64,000 bases of DNA from Streptomyces sclerotialus (GCF_040907265.1 NZ_JBFOHP010000002.1:1798001-1862000), one strand, 5' to 3'; counted from the stretch's first letter, positions 35,697-47,000 are shown. Made by a program: numbers and translations. Notes: a model not told the origin generated them from the sequence alone.

Positions 35697-36920
35697 TCAG
35701 TCTCCGGCTCGTCGTTCCCCGTCGGCCGCCTCGCCTGCCGCGTCCAGGACGCCGGGGAGCTTCTGGAGGAACGTGTCCACCTCAGCGTCGGAGACGATCA
35801 GCGGCGGTGCGAGCCGGACCACGTCCGGCGCGACGGCGTTCACCAGGAGACCCGCGTCCTGAGCGGCCTGCTGCACCTTCGGCGCATGCGGCCCGCTCAA
35901 GACGATACCCAGCAGCAGGCCCGCACCGCGGACCGAGCCGACGAGCGGGTGACCCAGGGCCTCGATCCCGTCCCGCAGCCGCTCCCCCGCCCGCTTCACA
36001 TGGTCCAGCAGCCCGTCCGCCTCGATGGTGTCCAGGACGGCCAGCGCGGCCGCGCAGACGACCGGGTTGCCGCTGAAGGTGGAGCCGTGCGCGCCCGGCG
36101 TGAGCAGCTCGGCGGCCTTGCCGTACGCGAGGGTCGCGCCGATCGGCAGCCCGCCGCCCAGCCCCTTGGCGAGCGTGACGATGTCGGCGTCGACGACGCC
36201 CTGGGCCTGGGACTCCAGCCAGTGCCCGGTCCGGCCGATGCCGGTCTGGATCTCGTCCAGGACGAGCAGGGTGCCGGTGGCGGCGGTGATCTCGCGGGCT
36301 TCCTGGAGGTATCCGGCCGGGGGCACGATGACGCCGTTCTCGCCCTGCACCGGCTCCAGGATCACGAAGGCGGTGTCGGTGGTGACGGCCTTCCGCAGCG
36401 CCTCGGTGTCGCCGTACGGCACGTACGTCACGTCGCCGGGCAGCGGCCGGAAGGGGTCCTGCTTGGCGGGCTGGCCGGTCAGCGCGAGGGAGCCCATGGT
36501 CCGGCCGTGGAAGCCGCCGGCCGTGGAGACGACGTGGGTCCGGCCGGTGAGCCGGCCGATCTTGAAGGCGGCCTCGTTGGCCTCGGCGCCGGAGTTGGAG
36601 AAGTACACCCGTCCTGGACGGCCGCCGGCGATGCTCAGCAGCCGCTCGGCGAGCGCCACGGTGGGCTCGGCGACGAAGAAGTTCGAGACGTGCCCGAGGG
36701 TGGCGACCTGGTCGGAGACGGCGCGGACGACGGCCGGGTGGGCGTGGCCCAGCGCGTTGACCGCGATGCCGCCGAGGAAGTCCAGGTACTCGGCGCCGTC
36801 GGCGTCCCAGACCCTGGTCCCCTCGCCGCGCACCAGGGGGACGCGGGGCGTGCCGAAGTTGTCCATCATGGCGCCCTGCCAGCGCCGGGTGAGGTCCGTG
36901 TTGGTCACGCCGGCCGTCAT
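35697..36920 (-). CDS. argD: Acetylornithine aminotransferase
   Basis: A 407-aa PLP enzyme converting N-acetylglutamate semialdehyde to N-acetylornithine. Class III aminotransferase features are [31 protein letters not shown], the [14 protein letters not shown] strand with the PLP Asp, and the Lys in [17 protein letters not shown]. The ATG overlaps the argB stop (ATGA). It is the fourth gene of the arg operon. Confidence 0.97.
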   Translation of the reverse strand: MTAGVTNTDLTRRWQGAMMDNFGTPRVPLVRGEGTRVWDADGAEYLDFLGGIAVNALGHAHPAVVRAVSDQVATLGHVSNFFVAEPTVALAERLLSIAGGRPGRVYFSNSGAEANEAAFKIGRLTGRTHVVSTAGGFHGRTMGSLALTGQPAKQDPFRPLPGDVTYVPYGDTEALRKAVTTDTAFVILEPVQGENGVIVPPAGYLQEAREITAATGTLLVLDEIQTGIGRTGHWLESQAQGVVDADIVTLAKGLGGGLPIGATLAYGKAAELLTPGAHGSTFSGNPVVCAAALAVLDTIEADGLLDHVKRAGERLRDGIEALGHPLVGSVRGAGLLLGIVLSGPHAPKVQQAAQDAGLLVNAVAPDVVRLAPPLIVSDAEVDTFLQKLPGVLDAAGEAADGERRAGD

Positions 36921-37845
36921 GCTGCCGCCCCCTCGTCGTCCGTGTGCTCCTTGGCGTCCGGCACGACCATCGTGCCGATGCCCTCGTCGGTGAAGATCTC
37001 CAGCAGGATCGAGTGCTGGACCCGCCCGTCGATCACCCGGGCGGTGTGCACGCCGTTGCGTACCGCGTGCAGGCAGCCGCGCATCTTGGGCACCATGCCG
37101 CTGGCCAGGTCCGGCAGCAGCTTCTCCAGCTCGGTGGCGGTGAGCCGGGAGATGACCTCGTCGCTGTTCGGCCAGTCCTCGTACAGGCCCTCGACGTCCG
37201 TGAGGACCATCAGGGTCTCGGCGTTCAGCGCGGCGGCGAGCGCCGCTGCGGCGGTGTCGGCGTTCACGTTGTACACGTGTCCGTCGTCCGCGCTCCGGGC
37301 GACGGAGGAGATCACCGGGATGCGGCCGTCGTCCAGCAGCGCCTGGACGGCGCCCACGTCGATGGCGGAGATCTCGCCGACCCGGCCGATGTCCACCAGC
37401 TCGCCGTCGATGTCGGCGTAGTGCTTGGTGGCGGTCATCAGGTGGGCGTCCTCGCCGGTCATGCCGACGGCGAGCGGCCCGTGCTGGTTGAGCAGCCCGA
37501 CCAGCTCGCGCTGGACCTGCCCGGCCAGCACCATCCGTACGACGTCCATGGCCTCGGGCGTGGTGACCCGCAGCCCGCCCTTGAACTCCGACTCGATGCC
37601 GAGCTTGTCCAGCTGCTTGCTGATCTGCGGGCCGCCGCCGTGCACGACGACCGGGCGCAGCCCCGCGTGCCGCAGGAACACGACGTCCTGCGCGAAGGCG
37701 GCCTTCAGCTCCTCGTCGACCATGGCGTTGCCGCCGAACTTGATGACGACGGTCTTCCCGTGGTGCCGGGTGAGCCAGGGCAGCGCCTCGATGAGGATGC
37801 GGGCCTTGGGCAGCGCGGTGTGTTTGCGTGCGGTGGTCGGTTCGC

Positions 37846-37849
<4 letters not shown>
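36917..37849 (-). CDS. argB: Acetylglutamate kinase
   Basis: A 310-aa amino acid kinase phosphorylating N-acetylglutamate. Motifs are [16 protein letters not shown], the substrate loop [35 protein letters not shown] and the C-terminal [13 protein letters not shown]. It has the N-terminal helix (about 1-25) of arginine-sensitive hexameric NAGKs, so feedback control is likely. ATGA overlaps link it to argJ before and argD after. Confidence 0.97.
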
Positions 37850-40102
<2,253 letters not shown>

Positions 40103-40151
40103 CGCCGTGCATGTGCTCGCGCAGCCGGCCCGGCCCGCCTACGGTCGGAAC

Positions 40152-40583
40152 GTGGACGGACAGCCTCCCCCCGACCCGCAGGAACCGGGCTGTGACGTGG
40201 CGGAAGCGCTCATCGGGCTCACCGCTGACTGGGCGGCTGCCCTCGTCGCCGGTGACGCCGCGCGCATCGCCGGCTTCATGGCCGAGGAATGGGTGAGCGT
40301 CTCCTCGTCGGGCATCGCGCCGAGGGAGCAGTTCCTGTCGCTCGTCGAGTCCGGCGAGCTGACGCACTCGGCGATGCGCTACCTCGGCCCGCCCCGGGTC
40401 CGCGTCCACGGCGACACCGCGCTCGTCACCGGAAGGATCACGAACACGGCCCACTACCGGGGCGAGCGCCTCGACGCGGACGAGTGGACGACGGACGTGT
40501 TCGTACGACGGGACGGCCGCTGGCAGTGCGTCCTGACCCACCTCACGGCCGCGGCCCCGGACCGGCCGGGTGCACAGGACTGA
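40152..40583 (+). CDS. NTF2-like (DUF4440-type) protein
   Basis: A 143-aa protein of the nuclear transport factor 2 fold. It has an N-terminal helix ALIGLTADWAAALVAGDAAR, AEEWVSVSSSGIAPREQFLS, and the strand pair RVHGDTALVTGRI and DVFVRRDGRWQCVLTHLT ending the barrel. No catalytic residues can be assigned. The GTG at 40152 is chosen because TACGGT lies 6 nt upstream, consistent with a leaderless transcript; in-frame ATG 40071 would overlap the argC promoter. It is divergent from argC. Confidence 0.75.
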   Translation: MDGQPPPDPQEPGCDVAEALIGLTADWAAALVAGDAARIAGFMAEEWVSVSSSGIAPREQFLSLVESGELTHSAMRYLGPPRVRVHGDTALVTGRITNTAHYRGERLDADEWTTDVFVRRDGRWQCVLTHLTAAAPDRPGAQD

Positions 40584-40667
40584 CGGAATGGCCGGGTTCA
40601 CGCGACCGACAAGAAGTTGTCACGTACGGGCGGAATGGGCACCCGGGCGGTCAGGGTTCTCAGGGGC

Positions 40668-41591
40668 ATGACAGTCGGAGTAGCAATCGACGCGACAAGG
40701 TCCGGCAACCAGATCGACGCCACCGTGCAGTTGGCCGAAGAGGCGGCGGCCGCGGGCCTGCGGTCCGCCTGGTTCGGCCAGACCTTCGGCGCCGACTCAC
40801 CACAGCTCGCGGCGCTCGCCGGGCGGGCGGCCCCCGGCCTCGAGGTGGGCACGTCCGCGATCCCCGTCTTCGGACGGCACCCCCTGACCGTCGCGAGCCA
40901 GGCCCTGACCGCCCAGGCGGCCACGCACGGCCGTTACCACCTCGGCATCGCCCTCGGCACCAAGCTCCTGACCGAGACGGGCTTCGGCCTCCCCTTCGAA
41001 CGCCCCGTCGCCCGGCTCCGGGAATTCCTCACCGCGCTGCGGCAGCTGACCACGACCGGCACCGCCGACTTCCACGGCGAGCTGCTCACCGCGGCCACCC
41101 CGATCCCGGCCCGCGTACCGGGCGCCGACGCCGGCGTACCGCTGCTCGTCGCCGCGATGGGCCCGCAGGCGCTGCGGGCCAGCGGGGAACTGGCGGACGG
41201 GATCCTGCCGTACCTCGCGGGGCCGCGCGCGCTCGCCGAGCACATCGTCCCGGCCGTCACCGCGGCGGCGGAGGCCGCCGGGCGCCCCGCGCCCCGCATC
41301 GTGGCGCTCGTGCCCGGCGTGGTCACCGACGACGCCGACGCCGTGCGCGAGACGGTCACCGAGCAGCTCGCCTTCTACGAGCAGGTCCCCTCCTACGCCC
41401 GGGTCATCGAGCTGTCGGGCGGCAAGCGCGCCGCCGACGTCGCGGTGATCGGCGACGAGCGGACGGTCGCCGACGAGGTGCGCCGCTACCGCGACGCCGG
41501 GGCGACGGAGGTGGTCCTCACCGGCACGGAGATCGCCGGTGCCGCCGACCGGCGCCGGACCTGGCAGCTCCTGGGACAGCTGGCGGGCTGA
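40668..41591 (+). CDS. LLM-class F420-dependent oxidoreductase-like protein
   Basis: A 307-aa TIM-barrel protein of the luciferase-like monooxygenase group, in which actinobacterial members use coenzyme F420. Features are LRSAWFGQTFGADSPQLAAL, GLEVGTSAIPVFGRHPLTVA and the cofactor strand PLLVAAMGPQALRASGELAD. ATG 40668 has CAGGGG 1 nt away and another AGGG 9-12 nt upstream; homology begins at TVGVAIDATR. It is a single gene with a strong terminator after it. The substrate is unknown. Confidence 0.87.
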   Translation: MTVGVAIDATRSGNQIDATVQLAEEAAAAGLRSAWFGQTFGADSPQLAALAGRAAPGLEVGTSAIPVFGRHPLTVASQALTAQAATHGRYHLGIALGTKLLTETGFGLPFERPVARLREFLTALRQLTTTGTADFHGELLTAATPIPARVPGADAGVPLLVAAMGPQALRASGELADGILPYLAGPRALAEHIVPAVTAAAEAAGRPAPRIVALVPGVVTDDADAVRETVTEQLAFYEQVPSYARVIELSGGKRAADVAVIGDERTVADEVRRYRDAGATEVVLTGTEIAGAADRRRTWQLLGQLAG

Positions 41592-41599
41592 GCCGGCCG

Positions 41600-41634
41600 G
41601 GCCCCGTGGCCGGCGGGCTGCCGGCCACGGGGCC
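41600..41634. terminator. Perfect 14-bp bidirectional hairpin
   Basis: Arms 41600-41613 and 41621-41634 around cgggctg, between the convergent oxidoreductase and methyltransferase-GNAT genes. Confidence 0.88.
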
Positions 41635-41648
41635 GTGTCACCGGCGGG

Positions 41649-42932
41649 TCAGCCCCCGAGGGCGGCCGGGTACCGGATCACCCCGCCGGGGACCGGCCGG
41701 GCCGCATCGAGCGGAAGGGCCATCATCGCCTCGTCCGGCACCTCGAACGGCGCCCTGATGCCCCAGCGGGAGGCGGGCGCGAAGCCGAACCTGGGGTAGT
41801 ACTCCGGGTGCCCCAGGACCAGCACCAGGTGCTCCCCGGCCGCGCGGGCGGCCTCCAGCGCGGCGCGGATCACGGCCGAGCCGGCGCCCCGCCGCTGGTG
41901 GGCGGGGAGCACCGCGACGGGCGCGAGCGCGAGCGCGGGGTGACCGCCGACATGGCAGCGGGTGAGCAGCGCGTGCCCGGCGAGCGTGCCGTCGGGCGCC
42001 TGGACCACCAGGGACAGGCCGTCGAGCCACGCACCGGGATCGGCGCGCAGCGCGTCGACGATGCCGGCCTCCTCCGGGGTGGGGAAGGCGGCGAGGTCGA
42101 CCGCGCGGACGGCGGCGGCGTCACCCGGTGCTTCGGGACGGGTGAGCCATCCGGCGGCGGTCCCGGGGGCCGGGTGGGGGCGCAGGACGTAGCCCGCGTA
42201 GTCGTACTCGCCGCCGTGCTCCCGGCGGAGGGCGATCTCCTCCCGGGCCCCGGCCAGCGCCTGTGCCATGCCGGGCCGCTCCGGGTCGGCCGCCGCGATC
42301 CGCTCGGCGAGCGGGTCGTAGTACTCCGCCCACCAGTCGCTGTCCGGCTGGGGCAGACGGGCGTCGACCCGGTATCCGGCCGCCTCGGCGAGCGCGGTGT
42401 TCTCCGCGGCGGTACGCAGTGGGTACGCGGCGTCCCAGAAGGCCCGTGCCCGCGGGGACGGGGCGGGGACGGACCACTCGGGCTCGGTGACGACCAGGGC
42501 ACCGTCCGGCGCCAGGAGCCGGCGCCAGCCGCGCAGTGCGGCCTCGAAGCCGACGACGTACGCCGAGCCCTCCGCCCAGACCAGGTCGAAGGCATGGTCG
42601 GGGAAGGGCAGGCGGTCCATGGAGCAGTTGACCGTGGTGATCCGCGAGCCCAGGCCGCGCCGGGCAGCGGCGGCGGTCAGCTCGTCGAGGAAGGGCTGGT
42701 GCAGGTCGACGCAGGTGACCTGGGCACCGGCCTCGGCTGCCAGCAGCAGCGCGGAGCGGCCGGGGCCGCAGCCCAGGTCCAGTACGCGCGGGTGCTGCGG
42801 CAGCGGTCTCGCCGACCGGAGCAGCCGCCGGGTGGTGGCGTCCGACCCGGGTCCCTGCCTGGGCAGCCCGTGGTGCAGCGCGAAGAACGCCTCGTGGAGG
42901 GCGTCGGAGAAAGGTGAGGAAGTAGAAGACAA
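41649..42932 (-). CDS. SAM-dependent methyltransferase fused to a GNAT acetyltransferase
   Basis: A 427-aa two-domain protein. Residues about 40-215 are a class I methyltransferase (RVLDLGCGPGRSALLLAAEA, then VTCVDLHQPFLDEL and FDLVWAEGSAYVVG). Residues about 265-420 are a GNAT domain (ALAPVAVLPAHQRRGAGSAV, then the HLVLVLGHPEYYPRFGF type block of YhbS-like acetyltransferases). A single protein could thus both methylate and acetylate a substrate, which is unknown. No ATG is available near the start. TTG 42932 is preferred because CAGGGG lies 8 nt upstream; GTG 42968 is an alternative. A leader ORF and hairpins precede it. Confidence 0.85.
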   Translation of the reverse strand: MSSTSSPFSDALHEAFFALHHGLPRQGPGSDATTRRLLRSARPLPQHPRVLDLGCGPGRSALLLAAEAGAQVTCVDLHQPFLDELTAAAARRGLGSRITTVNCSMDRLPFPDHAFDLVWAEGSAYVVGFEAALRGWRRLLAPDGALVVTEPEWSVPAPSPRARAFWDAAYPLRTAAENTALAEAAGYRVDARLPQPDSDWWAEYYDPLAERIAAADPERPGMAQALAGAREEIALRREHGGEYDYAGYVLRPHPAPGTAAGWLTRPEAPGDAAAVRAVDLAAFPTPEEAGIVDALRADPGAWLDGLSLVVQAPDGTLAGHALLTRCHVGGHPALALAPVAVLPAHQRRGAGSAVIRAALEAARAAGEHLVLVLGHPEYYPRFGFAPASRWGIRAPFEVPDEAMMALPLDAARPVPGGVIRYPAALGG

Positions 42933-42941
42933 CGTGGAAAC

Positions 42942-43019
42942 CCCTGTGATCAGGGTCCCGGTACGCACGGAGGCGTGCCCGGCGTCACCGGGCGGGTGAC
43001 ACGGGTCAGGCCGGGACCC
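42942..43019 (-). promoter_or_regulatory. Competing hairpins before the methyltransferase-GNAT gene
   Basis: A 9-bp stem can form between 43019-43011 (inside the last four codons of the leader ORF) and 42961-42953. Three bases of its right arm (42955-42953) are also needed for the hairpin CCCTG-ATCA-CAGGG (42955-42942), which hides the SD CAGGGG (42946-42941). The two folds are mutually exclusive. An internal hairpin gtcacc-gggcg-ggtgac type stem also lies between them. This is the layout of leader-peptide attenuation. Confidence 0.6.
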
Positions 43020-43074
43020 GGGAAGTGAGGATGGCCCGGGCGCCGCGCACAGCGGCGTTCGCCACGGCAGTCAT
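43006..43074 (-). CDS. 22-aa leader peptide ORF
   Basis: It starts at ATG 43074 as MTAVANAAVRGARAIL and ends TSRVPA. The SD GGAGGTGA (43086-43079) is among the strongest in the window and optimally spaced. A TACTGT -10 box lies about 38-43 bp upstream. The last codons form one arm of the downstream hairpin. The peptide has no membrane segment and matches no family I know. It may be a regulatory leader for the methyltransferase-GNAT gene 74 bp on. Confidence 0.65.
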   Translation of the reverse strand: MTAVANAAVRGARAILTSRVPA

Positions 43075-43178
43075 CGACTCACCTCCGTCACCGCTCGGTC
43101 TCTCCGCAGCGACAGTAGCACGCACCCTGGCACCCCGGCCGGGTCCCGGCTGAGGCACCAGGGCGTGCGGACCGCCCG

Positions 43179-44402
43179 TCAGGGGGCCGGGGTGAAGGCC
43201 AGCGACGCGTTGTGGCCGCCGAAGCCGAAGGAGTTGGTCAGGGCGGCCCGTACGGGGGTGCGGCGCGCGGTGCCGGTGACGACGTCGAGCTTCACCTCCG
43301 GGTCGAGGGTGTCGACGTTCACGGTCGCGGGCACGACGCCGTCCCGTACCGCGAGGATCGTCGCGAGCGCGCCGAGCGAGCCCGCGGCTCCGAAGAGGTG
43401 ACCGGTCATCGACTTGGTCGCGGTGACGGCCGGGTGGCTGCCCACCGCCTCGGTGACCGACTGTGCCTCGGCGAGGTCGCCCTTGGGCGTGGACGTCGCG
43501 TGCGCGTGGACCAGTCCGATGTCCTGCGGCGCGAGCCCGGCCTCGGACAGCGCCCGGCGCATGGCGCGGACCTGTCCCTCGGGGTGGGCGGCCGTGATGT
43601 GGAAGGCGTCCGAGGTGACGCCGGCCCCGGCGAGGGTGGCGTGTGCGCGGGCGGAGCGGGCGGCCGCGAATCCGGCGCGTTCGAGCACGACCACGGCGGC
43701 GCCCTCGCCGATCACGAAGCCGTCGCGGTACACGTCGAAGGGGCGGGACGCCCGCTGCGGCGCGTCGTTGCGCGTCGAGTGCGCCTTGGCCTGCGCGAAC
43801 CCCGCCATGGTCAGCGGGCAGATGCACGCCTCGGCGCCGCCCGCGACGACCACGTCGGCGCGGCCGAGCCGGATCAGGTCCAGCCCCATGGCGATCGCCT
43901 CGGCCCCGGAAGCGCAGGCGCTGACCGGGGTGTGGGCGCCGCCGCGGGCGCCGAGTTCGATGCTGACCCAGGCGGCGGGGCCGTTCGCCATCAGCATCGG
44001 CACGGTGTGCGGCGACACCCGGCGTACGCCGGAGGCCTCCAGCACGTCGTCCTGGCCCAGCATGGTGAGCGCGCCGCCGGTGCCCGTGCCGATCACCACG
44101 GCCAGCCGCTCCGGGTCGACGTCCGGCGTGCCCGCGTCGGCCCAGGCCTCGCGCGCGGCGACCAGTGCGACCTGCTCACAGCGGTCCATCCGGCGGGCCT
44201 GCACCCGGTCCAGCACCGCGGACGGTTCCACCGCGAGCCGGCCCGCGATCCGGCCGGGCAGCTGGTCCGCCCATTCCTCCTCGATCGGGCCGATGCCCGA
44301 CCGGCCGGCCAGCATCGCGTTCCAGGTCGACTCGGCGTCCCCGCCGAGCGGTGTCGTGGCTCCCAGGCCGGTGACCAGAACGTTGTCGGTGTCCACACTC
44401 AT
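43179..44402 (-). CDS. Beta-ketoacyl-ACP synthase II-like enzyme (orphan)
   Basis: A 407-aa FabF-type condensing enzyme, joining malonyl-ACP to an acyl chain in fatty acid elongation. The nucleophile is Cys163 in TPVSACASGAEAI; the first His is in HAHATSTPKGD and the second near KSMTGHLFGAAG; NSFGFGGHNAS closes the active site. ATG 44402 has AAAGGGGG at 7 nt. No acyl carrier protein, fabD or fabH is adjacent, so this is not the housekeeping fab operon and may serve a special lipid or a secondary role. Confidence 0.88.
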   Translation of the reverse strand: MSVDTDNVLVTGLGATTPLGGDAESTWNAMLAGRSGIGPIEEEWADQLPGRIAGRLAVEPSAVLDRVQARRMDRCEQVALVAAREAWADAGTPDVDPERLAVVIGTGTGGALTMLGQDDVLEASGVRRVSPHTVPMLMANGPAAWVSIELGARGGAHTPVSACASGAEAIAMGLDLIRLGRADVVVAGGAEACICPLTMAGFAQAKAHSTRNDAPQRASRPFDVYRDGFVIGEGAAVVVLERAGFAAARSARAHATLAGAGVTSDAFHITAAHPEGQVRAMRRALSEAGLAPQDIGLVHAHATSTPKGDLAEAQSVTEAVGSHPAVTATKSMTGHLFGAAGSLGALATILAVRDGVVPATVNVDTLDPEVKLDVVTGTARRTPVRAALTNSFGFGGHNASLAFTPAP

Positions 44403-44660
44403 GGGCGAGCCCCCTTTATAGGAGAGAGACAACTCTTCGCGCGGCCGAAGCCCTCGACTGCACGCCGAGCCGTCGGGTCGTCGACCACTGTGCCAAGGGA
44501 TTTGCAGGGAAACAGGTGCGGTGATCAACTGAGTCCGGTCGCCAGGGTTTGTAAGGTCTCGCCATGCGCGGGAACAAGACAGACAGGTGATCCGCCGGGT
44601 CGCCGGGCGCCCGTGGGAGAGACTGGCCCGGTTGCGGCCGGCTGACAGGAGGGGCGGAAG

Positions 44661-45620
44661 ATGACGCTGCGGTGTGCGGTGCTCGACGACTACCAGGGCG
44701 TCGCGCTGTCCATGGCGGACTGGGGCGCGGTGTACGGGGACGTCGACGTACGGGTGGTACGGGAGTACATCGGGGACCAGGAGCGGCTGGCCGAGACCGT
44801 CGGGGACTGCGAGATCCTCGTCGCCATGCGGGAACGGACGCCGTTCCCCGCCGAGCTGTTCGCACGGCTGCCCCGGCTGCGGCTGCTGATCACCTCGGGC
44901 ATGCGCAACGCCGCCATCGACCTGGCGGCAGCGGCCCGCCACGGCGTGACCGTGTGCGGCACGGCCGGCAACAGCGAGCCGCCGGTCGAGCTGACCTGGG
45001 CGCTGCTGCTGGGCCTCGCCCGCAACGTCGTCCGGGAGAACGGTGCGCTGCGGGAAGGCGGGCCGTGGCAGCAGACGGTAGGTGCCGACCTGTACGGGAA
45101 GCGGCTCGGGCTGCTGGGCCTGGGGAAGACCGGCACACGGGTCGCCGCGGTCGGGCAGGCCTTCGGGATGGACGTGGCGGCCTGGAGCGAGAACCTCACG
45201 GACGAGCGTACGGAAGCGGCGGGCGTGCGCCGCGCGTCCTCCCTCGAAGAGCTGCTGGAGAGCAGCGACTTCGTCTCCGTGCACCTGGTGCTCGGGGAGC
45301 GTACGCGGGGTCTCGTCGGTGCCGCCGAGCTGAAGCGGATGCGGCCGACGGCGTACCTCGTCAACACCTCGCGAGCCGCCATCGTCGATCAGGACGCGCT
45401 CGCGACGGCGCTGCGCGAGGGCCGGATCGCGGGCGCGGGAGTGGACGTGTTCGACCAGGAGCCGCTGCCGGCGGACCATCCGTACAGGTCGCTGCCGAAT
45501 CTGCTGGCCACTCCGCATCTGGGCTATGTGACGCGGCGCAACTACGAGGGGTACTTCCGGCAGGCGGTGGAGGACATCGCGGCGTTCGTCGCGGGGGCTC
45601 CGGTGCGGCAGCTGGGCTGA
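44661..45620 (+). CDS. D-isomer-specific 2-hydroxyacid dehydrogenase
   Basis: A 319-aa NAD(P)-dependent dehydrogenase. The cofactor loop is GLLGLGKTGTRVAAVGQAFG, slightly changed from GxGxxG. Catalytic residues are present: Arg in VNTSRAAIVD, Glu in VFDQEPLPADHP and His in ATPHLGYVTRRNY. Members reduce 2-ketoacids such as phosphoglycerate, glyoxylate or hydroxypyruvate; sequence alone does not settle which. The ATG follows GGAGGGG well. It is divergent from the ketosynthase gene. Confidence 0.88.
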   Translation: MTLRCAVLDDYQGVALSMADWGAVYGDVDVRVVREYIGDQERLAETVGDCEILVAMRERTPFPAELFARLPRLRLLITSGMRNAAIDLAAAARHGVTVCGTAGNSEPPVELTWALLLGLARNVVRENGALREGGPWQQTVGADLYGKRLGLLGLGKTGTRVAAVGQAFGMDVAAWSENLTDERTEAAGVRRASSLEELLESSDFVSVHLVLGERTRGLVGAAELKRMRPTAYLVNTSRAAIVDQDALATALREGRIAGAGVDVFDQEPLPADHPYRSLPNLLATPHLGYVTRRNYEGYFRQAVEDIAAFVAGAPVRQLG

Positions 45621-45790
45621 GCGCACGGGAGGGAAATGCCGGGCGGCGGGCCCGGGGGCGCGGCCGGCATGGGCCCGCATGACGCCCCCTCAGCGCCCGC
45701 GCGGCGATCCCGGGCGGCCCGTCCTCGACGGGCTGGAAGACCGCACGGTCGACGTCACCCTCTGAGCCCGGCCACCGCGGAAGGGGCGCC

Positions 45791-46360
45791 CTAGGCGGAC
45801 AGGACGAGGGTCCAGGCGCCGGGGTGGCCGTGCAGGGCGGTGACGGAGAGGGGGAGGACGTCCAGATGCCAGTAGGCGTGCGGCGGGACGCGGAGGGCGT
45901 AGATGAGGGCCGCGCGGATGACGCCGGGATCGGCGACGGCCAGGGCGCTGCCGCCGTCGCCGACCGGGCGGGTGTCCAGCCAGCGGCCGACGCGGGTGAT
46001 GAACGCCAGCAGCGACTCGCCGCCGTGCGGGGCCGCGCGGGGGTCGGCCAGCCAGGCGTCGACGGCCTGCGGTTCGGTGGCCGCCACGTCCCGCAGCGTG
46101 CGCCCGCGCCACCGGCCCATGTCGCAGTCCCGTAGCGCGGGCTGGACCAGTGGGGTGAAGCCGAGCAGCTCGCCGGTCTCCCGGCTGCGGGCCGAGGGCG
46201 AGCAGTAGCGCAGCTCGGCGGCGGCCAGCGGGTTCATGGCCGGTGCGGCCCGCTCGACCTCGTGCCACCCCATCGCGTCCAGCGGCCGGTCGTCGTCGAA
46301 GCGGGCTTCGAGCAACGAGGAGCTGCGCCCGGCAGCGACCAGCGTGAGGCGAACAGTCAT
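45791..46360 (-). CDS. Histidine-phosphatase-fold protein without catalytic histidines
   Basis: A 189-aa protein with the branch 1 histidine-phosphatase (PGM/CobC-like) frame. The N-terminal catalytic RHG reads AAG (TLVAAGRS, residues 9-11), so both Arg and the phospho-accepting His are lost. The second His (usually SHGGVIR) is Asp in VADPGVIRAAL. The rest is kept, including CSPSARSRETGELLG and MGRWRGRTL. It is therefore probably not a phosphatase but a binding or regulatory relative. The DNA reads cleanly at both sites. Confidence 0.75.
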   Translation of the reverse strand: MTVRLTLVAAGRSSSLLEARFDDDRPLDAMGWHEVERAAPAMNPLAAAELRYCSPSARSRETGELLGFTPLVQPALRDCDMGRWRGRTLRDVAATEPQAVDAWLADPRAAPHGGESLLAFITRVGRWLDTRPVGDGGSALAVADPGVIRAALIYALRVPPHAYWHLDVLPLSVTALHGHPGAWTLVLSA

Positions 46361-46412
46361 TCGGTGATGGTAAGAGCGCCGGTCTCCCTGTGAACCCCCT
46401 CAACTCACATAT

Positions 46413-46928
46413 TTACGGGGCATGTTCGGTTTCGACGCCCGGAGCGTGATGTTCCGCCCCGGGGGCGGGTCCGGCGACCCCGGCGAGGGCGAGCGCCATC
46501 CACTTCTCGGGGTCCGTGATGCGGCGGAAGCCGACGCGTTCGTACACGCCGTGCGCGTCCTCCGTGGCGAGCATGATCCGGCGCAGCCCGCACGGTGCCA
46601 GATGGTCGCGGACGGCGGTGGCGAGCGCCCCGCCCAGCCCCCTGCCGCGCGCGGCGCGGTCGATGTAGACGTCGCAGAGCCACGCGAAGGTGGCGTGGTC
46701 GGTGACCACCCGTGCGTACCCGGCCTGGCGGCCCGACGCCATCTCGTACACCCCGAAGTTGAGGGACCCGTCGATCGCCCGGTCCTGGCGTTCACGGGGG
46801 CGGCCCAGCGCCCAGTACGCATCCGTGGACAGCCAGTGGTGGACCAGGGCGCGGTCCAGGCGGGCGGGGTCGGTGGAGATCTCGTAGCCGTCGGGGGCCG
46901 GCAGCTCCGGACCGGGTGTGGCGATCAT
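46413..46928 (-). CDS. GNAT N-acetyltransferase
   Basis: A 171-aa acetyltransferase. Residues DVYIDRAARGRGLGGALATA carry the acetyl-CoA R-x-x-G-x-G loop, and HGVYERVGFRRI is the usual motif B. The last 30 residues are Ala/Pro/Gly/His-rich and may be flexible. It belongs to the YjdJ/ElaA-like small GNATs, of unknown substrate. The SD is weak. It sits upstream of the phosphatase-like gene, 52 bp away, on the same strand. Confidence 0.82.
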   Translation of the reverse strand: MIATPGPELPAPDGYEISTDPARLDRALVHHWLSTDAYWALGRPRERQDRAIDGSLNFGVYEMASGRQAGYARVVTDHATFAWLCDVYIDRAARGRGLGGALATAVRDHLAPCGLRRIMLATEDAHGVYERVGFRRITDPEKWMALALAGVAGPAPGAEHHAPGVETEHAP

Positions 46929-47000
46929 GGCCGGAGCCTGGCAGACCGGCCCGGGGACGTCGAACGGTTTTCCGTCCGCCGCCCCCGGCGCCGGCCACTG

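Noticed and set aside
43179..45620. Ketosynthase and 2-hydroxyacid dehydrogenase as a small biosynthetic cluster
   Set aside because: The genes are divergent with separate promoters and no carrier protein, tailoring or transport genes are near.
45679..45765. 28-codon ORF ending in RPVLDGLEDRTVDVTL
   Set aside because: No SD, no family match and a position between convergent genes; it may be a remnant but cannot be supported.
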